DNA from: Pseudomonas fluorescens
GTDB taxonomy: Bacteria; Pseudomonadota; Gammaproteobacteria; Pseudomonadales; Pseudomonadaceae
NCBI RefSeq assembly: GCF_902497775.2
Contig: NZ_OZ024668.1
Location: 457,826-521,825, forward strand
Reading direction: 5' to 3'
DNA: 64,000 nucleotides
Positions 45,901 through 54,594 of the stretch are shown here, piece by piece (the first letter of the stretch is position 1; each line of letters starts with the position of its first letter). Both the position numbers and the translations under genes were made by a program. The notes beneath the pieces were generated by a model, which had not been told where the DNA came from, made no database searches, and saw only the letters and a program-made list of their open reading frames with translations.

Positions 45901-45979
45901 GGAAGCCGAGCAGCACGATCAGCAGGCTGACCACGCTGGCCAGTACCGGGCGGCGGATGAACGGATCGGTAAAGGCCAT
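42932..45979 (-). CDS. mexW: RND efflux transporter MexW
   Basis: An HAE1-family inner-membrane drug/proton antiporter of 1015 residues. It has 12 membrane segments, two large periplasmic loops and the TM4 proton-relay GLVVDDAIVVVENIHRH near residue 400. FIRRPVLASVVSLLIVLLGFQAW and LPIRQYPQ mark the N-terminus. It forms a pump with MexV and an outer-membrane channel encoded elsewhere (in P. aeruginosa MexVW uses OprM). The MexW assignment rests on gene order and family, so another HAE1 name is possible. Confidence 0.85.
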   Translation of the reverse strand: MAFTDPFIRRPVLASVVSLLIVLLGFQAWSKLPIRQYPQMENALITVTTAYPGANAETIQGYITQPLQQSLASAEGIDYMTSVSRQNFSVISIYARIGSDSDRLFTELLAKANEVKNKLPQDAEDPVLSKEAADASALMYVSFYSSELSNPQITDYLSRVIQPKLATLPGMAEAEILGNQLFAMRLWIDPVKLAGYGLSANDVTQAVRGYNFLSAAGELKGEYIVTSINATTELKSAEAFANIPLKTSGDSRVLLGDVARVEMGAENYDTVSSFDGTPSVYIGIKATPAANPLEVIKEVRKLMPELESQLPPNLKSSIAYDATLFIQASIDEVVKTLVEAVLIVIVVVFLFLGALRSVLIPVVTIPLSMIGVLFFMQLMGYSLNLLTLLAMVLAIGLVVDDAIVVVENIHRHIEEGKSPRDAALEGAREIAMPVVSMTITLAAVYAPIGFLEGLTGALFKEFALTLAGAVVISGVVALTLSPMMCALLLRHEQNPTGLAHRLDLLFERLKQRYQKSLHGTLNTRPVVLVFALIVLCLIPVFLMFTKNELAPDEDQGVIFMMATAPQPTNLDYLNSYTDEFLKIFKDFPEYYSSFQINGFNGVQSGIGGFLLKPWNERERTQMELLPLVQAKLEGISGLQIFGFNLPSLPGTGEGLPFAFVINTANDYASLLEVAERVKARAQASGKFAFLDIDLAFDKPEVVVDIDRAKAAQMGVSMDALGGTLATLLAEAEINRFTIDGRSYKVIAQVERPFRDNPDWLNNYYVKNQQGQMLPLSTLISISDRARPRQLNQFQQLNSTIIQGFALVSMGEALDTVRTIAREEAPEGYGFDYGGAARQFVQEGSALWVTFGLALAIIFLVLAAQFESFRDPLVILVTVPLSICGALIPLFLGISSMNIYTQVGLVTLIGLISKHGILIVEFANQLRQQKGLSAREAVEEAAAIRLRPVLMTTAAMVFGMVPLILATGAGAVSRFDIGTVIASGMSVGTLFTLFVLPCIYTLLAKADAPQAAAQTA

Positions 45980-45992
45980 GACGGTTCCTTGA

Positions 45993-47150
45993 TCAGTTGC
46001 TGCGCGGCTGGCTGTCGGGAGCTTGCAGGGCTTTGTCCGGGCTGATGTTGATCGGCGCGCCCTGGGTGAGTTTCAGCTGGCCGGCGGTGACCACGGTTTC
46101 ACCGGCCTTGAGCCCTTTGCTGATGACCACCAGGCCATCGCGGCGCTCGCCGGTCTCGACGAAGCGGCGCTCGGCAATCAGGATCGGCTGGGCTTCGGCG
46201 GTGTCTTGCGCTTTAGCGTCCTCGGCCGTTTCCGGCTTTTTCGCCACGGCGACGTATACCGAGTTGCCATAGAGGGTGTAGGTGACCGCGCTTTCCGGCA
46301 CCACCACCTGGGGCTGCGGGTCAGGCAGCAGTACCTGCAGGCTGGTGAACATGCCGGGCAGCAGCTTGCCGTCAGGGTTGGCCAGAGTGGCGCGAACCTG
46401 CACGTTGCGGGTGCTGTCCTCGACCTTGGGGTTGATGGCGCTGATGGTGCCGGGGAAGTGTTCCTGCGGGTAGGCGGCGACAGTGACCAGCACCTGCTGG
46501 CCGATGCTCAGTTTGGGAATCGACTGTTCGGGGACGAAGAAATCGACGTAGAGGCTGCTCAGGTCCTGCAAGGTCGCGATCACCGTGCCGCTGGCCAGGT
46601 AGTCGCCGACATCCACTTGGCGGATGCCGATGGTGCCGCTGAACGGCGCATTGATGCTTTTTTTCGCCAGTGCCGCTTTGAGCTGATCGACCACTGCCTT
46701 GGTGCGCTTGAACTGGGCGCTGAGGCGGTCGAACTCGCCCTTGGAGATGGCCTGGCTGCCCACCAGCTGGCTGCCGCGGCTGTAATCGACCTGGGCCAGG
46801 CCGAGGTCGGCGAGGGCGGTGCCGAGCAGGGCGGTTTCGACGGCGCTGTCCAGTTGCAGCAACAGCTGGTCTTTACTGACCTTCTGCCCGGATTCGAAAA
46901 GCAGGGCCTTGACCGTGCCGGCGTTCTCCAGGCTCAGGTCGACCCCTTGCAGCGCCTTGAGGCTGCCCACTGCCGGCAGGCGGTTCTGCCAGGCGCGTTC
47001 ACTGGCCTCGGTCGCCGCCACGCTGATCGGTGGCTTGGGGACCGAGAACATCTGGACCTGCTGATAGATGGAAAAGGCTTTGTAGCCCCCCAGAATCAGC
47101 ACCAGCAACAGGACAACACCCAACATGATCAGCATGCGGCGGCGCAGCAT
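45993..47150 (-). CDS. mexV: RND periplasmic adaptor MexV
   Basis: The membrane-fusion protein that links MexW to an outer-membrane channel. The 385-residue product has an N-terminal membrane anchor (LIMLGVVLLLVLILGGYKAF), a lipoyl-like domain split around a helical hairpin (NAGTVKALLFESGQKVSKDQLLLQLD and INAPFSGTIGIRQVDVGDYLASG), and a beta-barrel/MP domain with GKLLPGMFTSLQVLL. No lipobox is seen. It ends 13 bp before mexW. No outer-membrane factor gene or dedicated regulator adjoins it. Confidence 0.87.
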   Translation of the reverse strand: MLRRRMLIMLGVVLLLVLILGGYKAFSIYQQVQMFSVPKPPISVAATEASERAWQNRLPAVGSLKALQGVDLSLENAGTVKALLFESGQKVSKDQLLLQLDSAVETALLGTALADLGLAQVDYSRGSQLVGSQAISKGEFDRLSAQFKRTKAVVDQLKAALAKKSINAPFSGTIGIRQVDVGDYLASGTVIATLQDLSSLYVDFFVPEQSIPKLSIGQQVLVTVAAYPQEHFPGTISAINPKVEDSTRNVQVRATLANPDGKLLPGMFTSLQVLLPDPQPQVVVPESAVTYTLYGNSVYVAVAKKPETAEDAKAQDTAEAQPILIAERRFVETGERRDGLVVISKGLKAGETVVTAGQLKLTQGAPINISPDKALQAPDSQPRSN

Positions 47151-47274
47151 AGTCCAGTTCCTTGGAGACGAATTATTCTTCGAATGGCACGACTTCGGGC
47201 GATCCTGCCCACGTGCGATGTAGCCGATATTACTCGTTTGACCAGGCCTGGGAAGGGTGAATTCCCGGGTATTT

Positions 47275-48372
47275 TCAGACCAGGTGCAAGTGGTTGTCCC
47301 AGAACGCCGAAGGCAACTGCAGCGGCTGGCCGATCAGTTCGGGCTTGCGGCAATCGTACAGACGGCAACGGCCCTGGCCGGAGGTCACGACAAAACCGTC
47401 TGCCACCGCGCCTACCCCGGCGCAGTCGGGCATCGGTGCGTCCAGGCGTACTTGCGCGCTATCCAGGTCCCAGATGAACAGGCGATTGGCGCGCGGCGCG
47501 GTCAGGGCCACCAGGCGAAGCTCGCTGTGGATAGCGACGCTGGCGGTGTAGTGGGCCATCGATTGCAACTGTTGCTCAGGCACCGGAAAGGCTTCGAAGG
47601 CCTGGCCCGGACGCTTGATCGCCAGCAACTCGGCCGTCTCGTGGCTGGCACCCATGAACTGCTGGCCGGCGACGATGGTGCCATCGCTGGCAATTGCCAG
47701 GTGGCGCACGCTGTTCATCTGCTGGCTGAGCACCTCTTTGCTCAGCAGGGTGCCATCGCGCTGCATCAGCACCAGGCTCGGCTGCATGGCGTCGAGGTTC
47801 ATCTCTACCCGGCTTTCGGCCTCGGTACGGATACCGCCATTGGCCACCACCAGGGTTTCACCGTCGGGCATCCACGACACCTGGTGCGGGCCGATGCCGT
47901 GGGTGGAGATTTCACCGCTGTGCTGCAGGCGTTCGCCGTCGAACCGATAGACCCCGAGCACGCCACGGCCGGGGTCGGTGGTGTCGTTCTCGGTGGCGTA
48001 CAGCCATTCGCCGCTCTTGTGCATCACCGCATGGCCGTAGAAGTGCCGGTTCGGCTGCGAGGTGATGGTCTGCAGCAAGCGGCCATCGCGCAGGTCGATC
48101 AGGTAGCTCTCGGTGCCCGGGCGGCGGGCAACGAACAGGGCAATCGGCTGCTCGGGATGGTTGATGATGTCGTGGCAACGCTGGCCCACCTGGGTGGCGA
48201 ACACCTGGGTACCGTCCAGGCGGTAGCCGACGGCGTAGTGCTTGCCGTCGCCATCGTCACGCGCCGAGAGCAGCAGCGGCGTGCTGCTCTTGTTGCGAAA
48301 CAGGGTCCAGCCGCCGAGGGTGAGGGCGCTGAGCACAACGCTACCGAGTTTGAGAGCCTGGCGTCGCAACAT
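47275..48372 (-). CDS. DUF1513 family periplasmic beta-propeller-like protein
   Basis: A 365-residue protein with a hydrophobic N-terminal segment preceded by RR (MLRRQALKLGSVVLSALTLGG), suggesting Tat-like or Sec export. The mature part has repeated WD/propeller-like blocks (HDIINHPEQPIALFVARRPG, GRGVLGVYRF, GPHQVSWMPDGETLVVANGG, RHLAIASDGTIVAGQQ). No catalytic motif is recognised. It starts 2 bp after the imelysin-like gene, so it belongs to that operon; a partner or scaffold role in iron acquisition is inferred only. Confidence 0.8.
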   Translation of the reverse strand: MLRRQALKLGSVVLSALTLGGWTLFRNKSSTPLLLSARDDGDGKHYAVGYRLDGTQVFATQVGQRCHDIINHPEQPIALFVARRPGTESYLIDLRDGRLLQTITSQPNRHFYGHAVMHKSGEWLYATENDTTDPGRGVLGVYRFDGERLQHSGEISTHGIGPHQVSWMPDGETLVVANGGIRTEAESRVEMNLDAMQPSLVLMQRDGTLLSKEVLSQQMNSVRHLAIASDGTIVAGQQFMGASHETAELLAIKRPGQAFEAFPVPEQQLQSMAHYTASVAIHSELRLVALTAPRANRLFIWDLDSAQVRLDAPMPDCAGVGAVADGFVVTSGQGRCRLYDCRKPELIGQPLQLPSAFWDNHLHLV

Positions 48373-48374
48373 GA

Positions 48375-49439
48375 TCAGTCACCGTCGTTGGCGTTGAAGC
48401 CCAGCTGGATGCCCAGCGCCTTGGCCAGCTCGCCTTCGTGCAGGCGGTGGACGACGTTGAGGCTGTCGTAAATGGTGTTCAGTTGCTGGCGACCGGCTTC
48501 GTCGTCGAGCAACTCGCCCAGGGTTTTCTGGTTGCTGGCCAGCAGCGTGGTGGCGTTAGCGTAAGCTGCGTCGATCTTGTCGGCCAGGGCTTGCTGGTCT
48601 TTGCCCAGCAGGCCGCGCAGGCCCTTGTTGTCGACCCCGACCCAGACGGTCTGGGCTGCATTGAGGCTGGCTTGCAGGCTTTTCAGCGAGGAGTGGCTGC
48701 GCCAGGCTTCGGCTTGCAGTGGCTGCGGGATGCCCTTGCTCAGGCGGCCCATGGGGGCGCCGAGCTTTTTCTTCAGAGTGTCCAGGGCGGTGACCTGGGC
48801 ACGCAGCAGGTCGGCGATGGCCTCGTGGGAATCGGCATAGCGCTGGTTGGGGAACTTGGTCATCTGCGCCAGCATGCCGTCGGTGGTGTTCCAGCCTTTG
48901 AGGATTTCCTCGGCCAGGGCTTTCTGGTGCTCGCCGATGGCTACCAGCAGCGGGCAGTAGCGGGCTTTCTGTTCGGCGTTGGCGGCATCCGGCTTGCTGT
49001 CGAAGAGGATGTACTCGTAAGCCGACAGGCCGCGCACGACGACACTGGATTTGCCCAGGGTTTGGGCGTCGACCGGTTTGTCGCCATTGACCAGCTGTTC
49101 GACCTGCCGGCCGACCAGGTTCTTCTTGTCGGGCCAGAACTGCACCTGCCAGGCGCGATTGCCTTCAGCCAGCGGACCGATCAGCAGCGGTTGCAGCTCG
49201 GCCCAGGCTTTTTGCGCGTGGAGGAAGTCGGCACGGGCAGTGGCCAGGTCCGCCTTGCCTTCACAGAAGGCCAGGGCACTGACGGCCAGCTGGCGGTCGG
49301 CTTCGACCCAGCGGCTGTAGGTCGGCAGGATCACCTGTTGGGCGATTGCCGCCGAAGTCACCGCTTGTGGGTCTTGCGGCGAGCAGGCGCCGAGGGCGAG
49401 GGCGGCAAGGCTGGTGAACAACAGTTTGGGACGGAACAT
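48375..49439 (-). CDS. Imelysin-like lipoprotein with degenerate motif
   Basis: A 354-residue imelysin (peptidase M75) family lipoprotein. The lipobox LALGAC places the lipidated Cys near residue 19. The helical imelysin domain contains RGLSAYEYILFDS where the family GxHxxE motif should be; the His is replaced by Ser (G-L-S-A-Y-E). Peptidase activity is not established for the family; iron transport roles are discussed. It lies 15 bp after the di-haem gene and 2 bp before the DUF1513 gene. Confidence 0.85.
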   Translation of the reverse strand: MFRPKLLFTSLAALALGACSPQDPQAVTSAAIAQQVILPTYSRWVEADRQLAVSALAFCEGKADLATARADFLHAQKAWAELQPLLIGPLAEGNRAWQVQFWPDKKNLVGRQVEQLVNGDKPVDAQTLGKSSVVVRGLSAYEYILFDSKPDAANAEQKARYCPLLVAIGEHQKALAEEILKGWNTTDGMLAQMTKFPNQRYADSHEAIADLLRAQVTALDTLKKKLGAPMGRLSKGIPQPLQAEAWRSHSSLKSLQASLNAAQTVWVGVDNKGLRGLLGKDQQALADKIDAAYANATTLLASNQKTLGELLDDEAGRQQLNTIYDSLNVVHRLHEGELAKALGIQLGFNANDGD

Positions 49440-49454
49440 GCCCGGCTCCTTTGC

Positions 49455-50882
49455 TTAAAGTGAATTCAGGAACGCCAGCAACGCGGCGCGCTGCTCGGCA
49501 TTGAAAGTCAGTACGTGCTGCTTGGCCGCTTGCGCCTCGCCACCGTGCCAGAGCACGGCTTCGAGCAGGTTGCGGGCACGACCATCGTGAAGAAACTGGG
49601 TGTGACCGCTGACGGTCTCGTTCAAGCCGATGCCCCACAGTGGCGGGGTGCGCCAGTCCTGGCCGCTGGCGGCGAACTCGGTGCGGTTATCCGCCAGGCC
49701 CGGGCCCATGTCATGCAGCAGCAAGTCGCTGTAGGGGCGGATCAACTGATTGGCCAGCTCCGGCTCGGCGGCGTCGCTGGCGGTGGTGAATTGCGGCGTG
49801 TGGCAGCTCTGGCAGCCAGCCTGGTGGAACAGGTTCTTGCCGGCCAGCACCTGGGTCGAGTCGATGTCCTTGCGTACTGGCACCGCCAGGTTGCGGGTAT
49901 AGAACAGCACCAGGCGCAGGATGTTGTCGCTGACTTCCTGCTCGCCGTTGGCACCGTTGCCGTTGGCGGCATTGAGGCAGTCGGTCTGCGCCGGGGTGCA
50001 ATCGTCCATCGGCCGCAGGCTGGTGGTCAGGCCCATGTCGCCGGAAAACGCGTGGACATTCTGCTGGTTGAGGTTCGGCTGCCCGGCCTTCCAGCCGAAG
50101 CGGCCGAGCACGGTCTTGCCCTGGGCGTCGTCCCAGACCTGGTTGGCGCGACCACGGATACCATCGCCGTTGCGGTCATCGGGGTCGGCATTGGCCAGGA
50201 TCGCCGCTTCGGGGATGGCCTCGAGCAGGCCCAGGCCGATCATCGGCGGGGCGATCCGGGCGGAGAAACGGGTATCGGGGTGCATCGGGCCGTAGCCCAG
50301 TTGGCTGATCTGCAGCCGTGGCTTGCGCAGTTCGACTTCAGTGCCGTCCTTGAAGCTGACCTGTTGCATGTCGTACTCGACCCGCACCTTGCCTTCGGGT
50401 GCTACACCGGGCACTGCCATGTCTTGCAACTGACCGCCATACACCGGCTCCGGGACGATGCCCAGTTGCTCGATGACCTTGGCGTACTGCGGTTGATCCG
50501 GGATCGACAGGCGCACCAGCATCGACACCGAATTGGCGGCGTTGGGCCCCGGCGGGTGGCCGCGACCGTCCTTGATGTGGCAGTTCTGGCAGGCATTGGT
50601 ATTGAACAGCGGGCCCAGGCCGTCGCGGGCGGTGGTGGTCGACGGGGCGATCACCCAGGGGCTGCGGAAAAAGCTGTTGCCGACGCTGAAGTCCAGGCGC
50701 CGGCTCGGCGTCAGGTTGGCCGAAGGCATGGAGTAGGCGTTCTGGTCGCGCTTGTTCACCGTCGCTTTGCCACCGGCCAGCGCCTCACCGGGCTCGGCCT
50801 GGGTGAAACGCGGTGCGTCGTCGCAGCCGGCCAGAAGGAAGGCCAGAAGCAGGGGACTGAGGCGGGGAAGCAACGAGGACAT
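49455..50882 (-). CDS. Di-haem c-type oxidoreductase (thiol oxidoreductase-like) lipoprotein
   Basis: A 475-residue lipoprotein with lipobox LLAGC and two covalent haem sites: CQNCH near residue 95 and CQSCH near 356, placed like the MauG/cytochrome c peroxidase-like DUF1111 family. Mature Cys is followed by Asp-Asp, a potential inner-membrane retention signal by the E. coli rule. DPDDRNGDGIRGRAN looks like a calcium-type loop. ATG 50882 is used; a TTG just upstream is less likely. It probably passes electrons in the periplasm next to the imelysin proteins. Confidence 0.88.
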   Translation of the reverse strand: MSSLLPRLSPLLLAFLLAGCDDAPRFTQAEPGEALAGGKATVNKRDQNAYSMPSANLTPSRRLDFSVGNSFFRSPWVIAPSTTTARDGLGPLFNTNACQNCHIKDGRGHPPGPNAANSVSMLVRLSIPDQPQYAKVIEQLGIVPEPVYGGQLQDMAVPGVAPEGKVRVEYDMQQVSFKDGTEVELRKPRLQISQLGYGPMHPDTRFSARIAPPMIGLGLLEAIPEAAILANADPDDRNGDGIRGRANQVWDDAQGKTVLGRFGWKAGQPNLNQQNVHAFSGDMGLTTSLRPMDDCTPAQTDCLNAANGNGANGEQEVSDNILRLVLFYTRNLAVPVRKDIDSTQVLAGKNLFHQAGCQSCHTPQFTTASDAAEPELANQLIRPYSDLLLHDMGPGLADNRTEFAASGQDWRTPPLWGIGLNETVSGHTQFLHDGRARNLLEAVLWHGGEAQAAKQHVLTFNAEQRAALLAFLNSL

Positions 50883-51010
50883 CAATAATCCTGGGGCTTG
50901 GGCAAAAACCGGCGTGCAAGCTTAGCAGGCTCAGGGTGATTGAATAAGAGGGATTTGCGTTTGCTGGATGAAATCTGTGCTCATGCCCTGTGGGAGCCGG
51001 TTGCAGATAT

Positions 51011-51034
51011 AAAAAAGGCGACCCGAAGGTCGCC
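51011..51034 (-). terminator. Terminator of the imelysin (icmP) gene
   Basis: GGCGACC/GGTCGCC (51017-51023/51028-51034) with a CGAA loop is followed on the - strand by six T (A at 51011-51016). It suggests that the upstream imelysin gene is partly uncoupled from the di-haem gene. Confidence 0.85.
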
Positions 51035-51053
51035 TCTTTCAATCGCCGCTGAA

Positions 51054-52394
51054 TCAGAACTCGTGATCAGCGTTGTCTGGCGCCAGGTTGGCGATGCCCA
51101 GTTTGCTCGCGGCCTGCTCGATCGCGCCGGTCTGCTTGACCAGGGCGGCGATGGCGTCACGCACGATCTGGTTGCCGGCAGCGTTGTCGGCAGCGATCAA
51201 CTGGTCGTAGTGCTCGCCTTTGGCGGCGTGGTCGACCATAACCTGGATCTTGGCTTCGGTCGCTTCCAGGTCGGCCTTGAGGGTGGTGTCGGTAGCCGCG
51301 TCGATCTTGGCCACCAGCGACGACAGGCTTGGGCCGGTCAGCTTGCTGCCGTCGGCGCGGGTGTACTCGCCCAGGTAGACGTTACGGATGCCCTTGGCGT
51401 CGTAGAAGTGCGAGTTGTGGGTGTTGTCGCTGAAGCAGTCTTGCTCGTCTTCAGGCGAGTTGGCCTCCAGGGACACCTTCATGCGCTCGCCAGCCAGTTC
51501 GCCCAGCGACAGGCTGCCCATGCCGAACAGCATTTTGCGCAGGCCGTCGGTCACAGGTTCTGCTTCGAGGGTGGCGCGGTAATTGGTAGCGACGTTCGGT
51601 GCCCAGTTGCCGACCATTTCTTCGAGGTCGTTGACCAGCAGTTGGGTCACGGCTTTCAGGTAGGCACGGCGGCGTTCGTTATGGCCGCCGGTAGCGCCCT
51701 TGCCTTCGAGGTAATCGGAAGCCGGACGGGCACCAGCGCCTGGGCCAGTACCGTTGAGGTCCTGGCCCCAGAGCAGGAATTCGATAGCGTGGTAGCCAGT
51801 GGCAACGTTGGCTTCGGAGCCGCCCAGCTCGTTCAGGCTGGCCAGTTTCTCGGGGGTGATGTCCTTGACGTCTACCTTGTCTTCGCCGACCTGAACTTCA
51901 GTGTTGGCGATGATGTTGGCGGTAGCGCCAGGGTTACCCAAGGCATGCTCGTAGCTCTTGTCGACATAGTCGATCAGGCCTTCGTCCAGCGGCCAGGCGT
52001 TCACCTGACCTTCCCAGTCGTCGATGATGGTGTTGCCGAAGCGGAACACTTCGCTCTGCAGGTACGGCACACGGGAAGCCACCCAGGCGGCCTTGGCGGC
52101 GTTCAGGTTTTCGTCGTTGGGTTTGGCGAGGAAGGCGTCGATAGCGGTTTGCAGGGTCTTGGCGGTGCTCAGCGAGTCGCTGTACACGGCATGGACCATG
52201 TCGGCGTAATGCTTGACCACGGCTTTTGCCGCTGCCTCGTCGACGGCGCCAGCGGCGGCCGGTGCGGCAGCCGAAGAGGTGGCAGCCGGAGCTTGCGGTG
52301 CGGCGGCCTTGTCCTTGTCCTTGCTGTCGCCGCAACCGGCGAGAGAGATGGCAATGGCCAACAGACTGGCGGTGGCCAGAGGCATACGAATCAT
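51054..52394 (-). CDS. icmP: Imelysin family lipoprotein (IcmP-like)
   Basis: A 446-residue M75-family lipoprotein. The N-terminus MIRMPLATASLLAIAISLAGC gives the lipobox LAGC, followed by an Ala/Pro-rich linker and the imelysin helical domain. That domain holds an intact GxHxxE motif (ATGYHAIEFLLWGQD). P. aeruginosa IcmP was described as an insulin-cleaving metallopeptidase; other relatives act in iron uptake. The start is ATG at 52394 with AGGAA upstream. A Fur-like palindrome lies 60 bp further upstream. Confidence 0.87.
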   Translation of the reverse strand: MIRMPLATASLLAIAISLAGCGDSKDKDKAAAPQAPAATSSAAAPAAAGAVDEAAAKAVVKHYADMVHAVYSDSLSTAKTLQTAIDAFLAKPNDENLNAAKAAWVASRVPYLQSEVFRFGNTIIDDWEGQVNAWPLDEGLIDYVDKSYEHALGNPGATANIIANTEVQVGEDKVDVKDITPEKLASLNELGGSEANVATGYHAIEFLLWGQDLNGTGPGAGARPASDYLEGKGATGGHNERRRAYLKAVTQLLVNDLEEMVGNWAPNVATNYRATLEAEPVTDGLRKMLFGMGSLSLGELAGERMKVSLEANSPEDEQDCFSDNTHNSHFYDAKGIRNVYLGEYTRADGSKLTGPSLSSLVAKIDAATDTTLKADLEATEAKIQVMVDHAAKGEHYDQLIAADNAAGNQIVRDAIAALVKQTGAIEQAASKLGIANLAPDNADHEF

Positions 52395-52453
52395 GGCGAA
52401 TTCCTGCGTCGAGAGGTTGGACAGGCGTACCGGGGCACGCAAAACTGCAACAT

Positions 52454-52472
52454 AATGCGAAAGATTTGCATT
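52454..52472. promoter_or_regulatory. Fur-like palindrome upstream of icmP
   Basis: AATGCGAAAGATTTGCATT is a 19-bp imperfect palindrome (7 of 9 pairs match) 60 bp before the icmP start. Its TGC-rich half sites resemble Fur boxes of the TGCGAAT-type rather than the E. coli consensus, to which only 9 of 14 positions fit. Iron control of imelysin genes is common, so this is a plausible operator. Confidence 0.45.
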
Positions 52473-52542
52473 TTGTGTAAAGGGGCAGTCACGTAAATAT
52501 TCAAATGCGTGTTTCGGCCACTTCGGGCAATGCGGAAAGGTG

Positions 52543-54594
52543 TTACAGGATCGAAACCTGATTGCGCTGCGCCTGCTTGAGGAACGCGGTCAACTCCCGG
52601 GCTGGCAAGGGTTTGCTGTAGTGGTAGCCCTGACCTTCATGGCAACCCTGGGCAATGATGTAGGCCTCCTGTTCCGCCGTCTCGACCCCCTCGGCAATGA
52701 CCTGCATGCCCAGGCTCTTGCCCAGCTGGATGATGGCGCGAACGATGGTGGCATCGTCGTCGTCATCGAGCAGGTCCTGGACGAAGCTCTTGTCGATCTT
52801 GATCTTGTCCAGCGGCAGCGACTTCAGGTAACTGAGCGATGAGTAGCCGGTACCGAAGTCGTCAATGGCGATCAGCGCCCCGGAGCGGCGCAGGCTAAGC
52901 AGGTGCTGGGCCGCGGTGCTGATGTCTTCCATCAGGCCGGTTTCGGTGACTTCCAGTTCCAGGCTGCGCGGTGGCAGGCGGTAGATCTGCAGCAGGTTGT
53001 TGACCACTCGCGGCAGCTCGTTGTGATGCAACTGTACAGTCGACAGGTTGACCGCCATGCGCAGTTCGCTGAAGCCCTGGTCATGCCAGTCGCGCAGTTG
53101 CCGGCAGGCCTGGTCGAGCACCCATTCGCCGATGGTGATGATGTTGCCGTTCTGCTCGGCCAGGGGGATGAACTGGTCTGGCGGGACCATGCCCAGCTCC
53201 GGATGCTGCCAGCGCAGCAGTGCTTCGACGCCGACCACGCGGTGGTCTCGGTAGCTGATCTGTGGCTGATAAACCAGAAACAGCTGGTTGCGCGGCAGGG
53301 CTTCACGCAGGTCTTTTTCCAGCTCGCGGCGGCGGCGCATCTCGCTGTCGACGCTGGCGATGTAGAACTGGTAACGGTTGCGCGAGCGGGCCTTGGCCAG
53401 GGTCATGGTCTGCTCGGCCTTTTGCAGCAGCTTCTCGGTGCTGTCGCCGTCTTCGGGGAACAGGGTGATGCCGATGGTGGCGCGCAGGCGGATTTCCTGA
53501 TGGTCGAGGGCGAACGGCGCCTCGAGGTCATCGAGAATGCTCTGGGCCAGTTCGGCCGCTTCGTAGGGCTGCTCGATATCGGCCTGGACCAGGGCGAACT
53601 GGTCGCCACCCAGGCGTGCCAGGGCACCGAGCCGGCCACTGTGGGCACGCAGGCGGTCGGCCAGGGCCAGCAGCAACTGGTCGCCGGCCTGGTAGCTGAA
53701 TTGCTCGTTGATACCCTTGAAGTCATCCAGGCCGACGCACAATACCGCCACCCGGCGTTGCAGGCGGCCGGCGTCGACGAGGATCTTGTCCAGTTGCTGC
53801 TGCAGTTGCTGGCGGTTGGGCAGGCCGGTGAGGAAATCGTACTGGGCCATGCGCAACAGGCTGTTCTCGGCTTCGTGGCGCAGGTGGGTGTTGCGCTCGA
53901 TCGACGCCAGCAACTGGTTGGCGGTGTTGACCCACAGGCCCAGCTCGTTCTTTTCGTGGCCCTTGATCAGCGGCAGCTGATGCTGGCTGGGGCGGTCGGG
54001 GTTGATCTGGGTAAGGTGCTCGATGATCTTCGACAGCGGCTTGGTCAGCATCCAGTGATAGACCAGGTACAGCACCAGGCCCATGGCCAGGGCGCGCAGC
54101 ACGCCAGAAATGAAGATGATCACCGAACTGATCAGGAAACCCTCGCCATAGGATGCGGTGTCGAGGGTGATGCTCAGGTCGCCGTAATATTCGCTATAGG
54201 GGCCCCGACCGACCAGCTGGGTGGTGAAGCTGCGCTCCTGGCCAAGAATCAGGTCGGTCAGCCAGCGGCTGGAGACTTCCTGCAACGGGCGGGATTTTTC
54301 CGCCAGCATGGTCTCGTTGGGATGGCCGATGGAGGCCATGCGCACGGACTCGTCCTGGAACAAGCCCTCCATGACCTGCATGCCCATTTCCTTGTCCAGG
54401 CTGTAGACCGCCTGGGTCGAAGGATCACGGAACATGTCGAGGATCCGTTGGGCGTCATTGGCGACGGCCTGGCGGGTCTTGTAGGCATCGAAGACGATCT
54501 GCGCACAACTGAGAACTACACCGACGACCAACGCCGAGAGCAGTACTACCCTGAGCAACTTGACCGATAAGCTGTTCTTGAGTTCCAGCTTCAA
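52543..54594 (-). CDS. bifA: Cyclic di-GMP phosphodiesterase BifA (GGDEF-EAL)
   Basis: BifA degrades cyclic di-GMP at the inner membrane and promotes the switch from biofilm to swarming. The 683-residue product has two membrane segments (about 11-33 and 155-180), a HAMP-like region, a degenerate GGDEF domain with GGDQF at 329-333 and an EAL domain starting at Glu457 (EALLRWQ) with NLSTVQL, DDFGTGYSSLSYLK and EGVET. I chose TTG at 54594 because AAGGAA lies 6 bases upstream and the family begins KLELKNSLSVKLLRV. The frame is also open to ATGs at 54624 and 54627. Confidence 0.92.
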   Translation of the reverse strand: MKLELKNSLSVKLLRVVLLSALVVGVVLSCAQIVFDAYKTRQAVANDAQRILDMFRDPSTQAVYSLDKEMGMQVMEGLFQDESVRMASIGHPNETMLAEKSRPLQEVSSRWLTDLILGQERSFTTQLVGRGPYSEYYGDLSITLDTASYGEGFLISSVIIFISGVLRALAMGLVLYLVYHWMLTKPLSKIIEHLTQINPDRPSQHQLPLIKGHEKNELGLWVNTANQLLASIERNTHLRHEAENSLLRMAQYDFLTGLPNRQQLQQQLDKILVDAGRLQRRVAVLCVGLDDFKGINEQFSYQAGDQLLLALADRLRAHSGRLGALARLGGDQFALVQADIEQPYEAAELAQSILDDLEAPFALDHQEIRLRATIGITLFPEDGDSTEKLLQKAEQTMTLAKARSRNRYQFYIASVDSEMRRRRELEKDLREALPRNQLFLVYQPQISYRDHRVVGVEALLRWQHPELGMVPPDQFIPLAEQNGNIITIGEWVLDQACRQLRDWHDQGFSELRMAVNLSTVQLHHNELPRVVNNLLQIYRLPPRSLELEVTETGLMEDISTAAQHLLSLRRSGALIAIDDFGTGYSSLSYLKSLPLDKIKIDKSFVQDLLDDDDDATIVRAIIQLGKSLGMQVIAEGVETAEQEAYIIAQGCHEGQGYHYSKPLPARELTAFLKQAQRNQVSIL

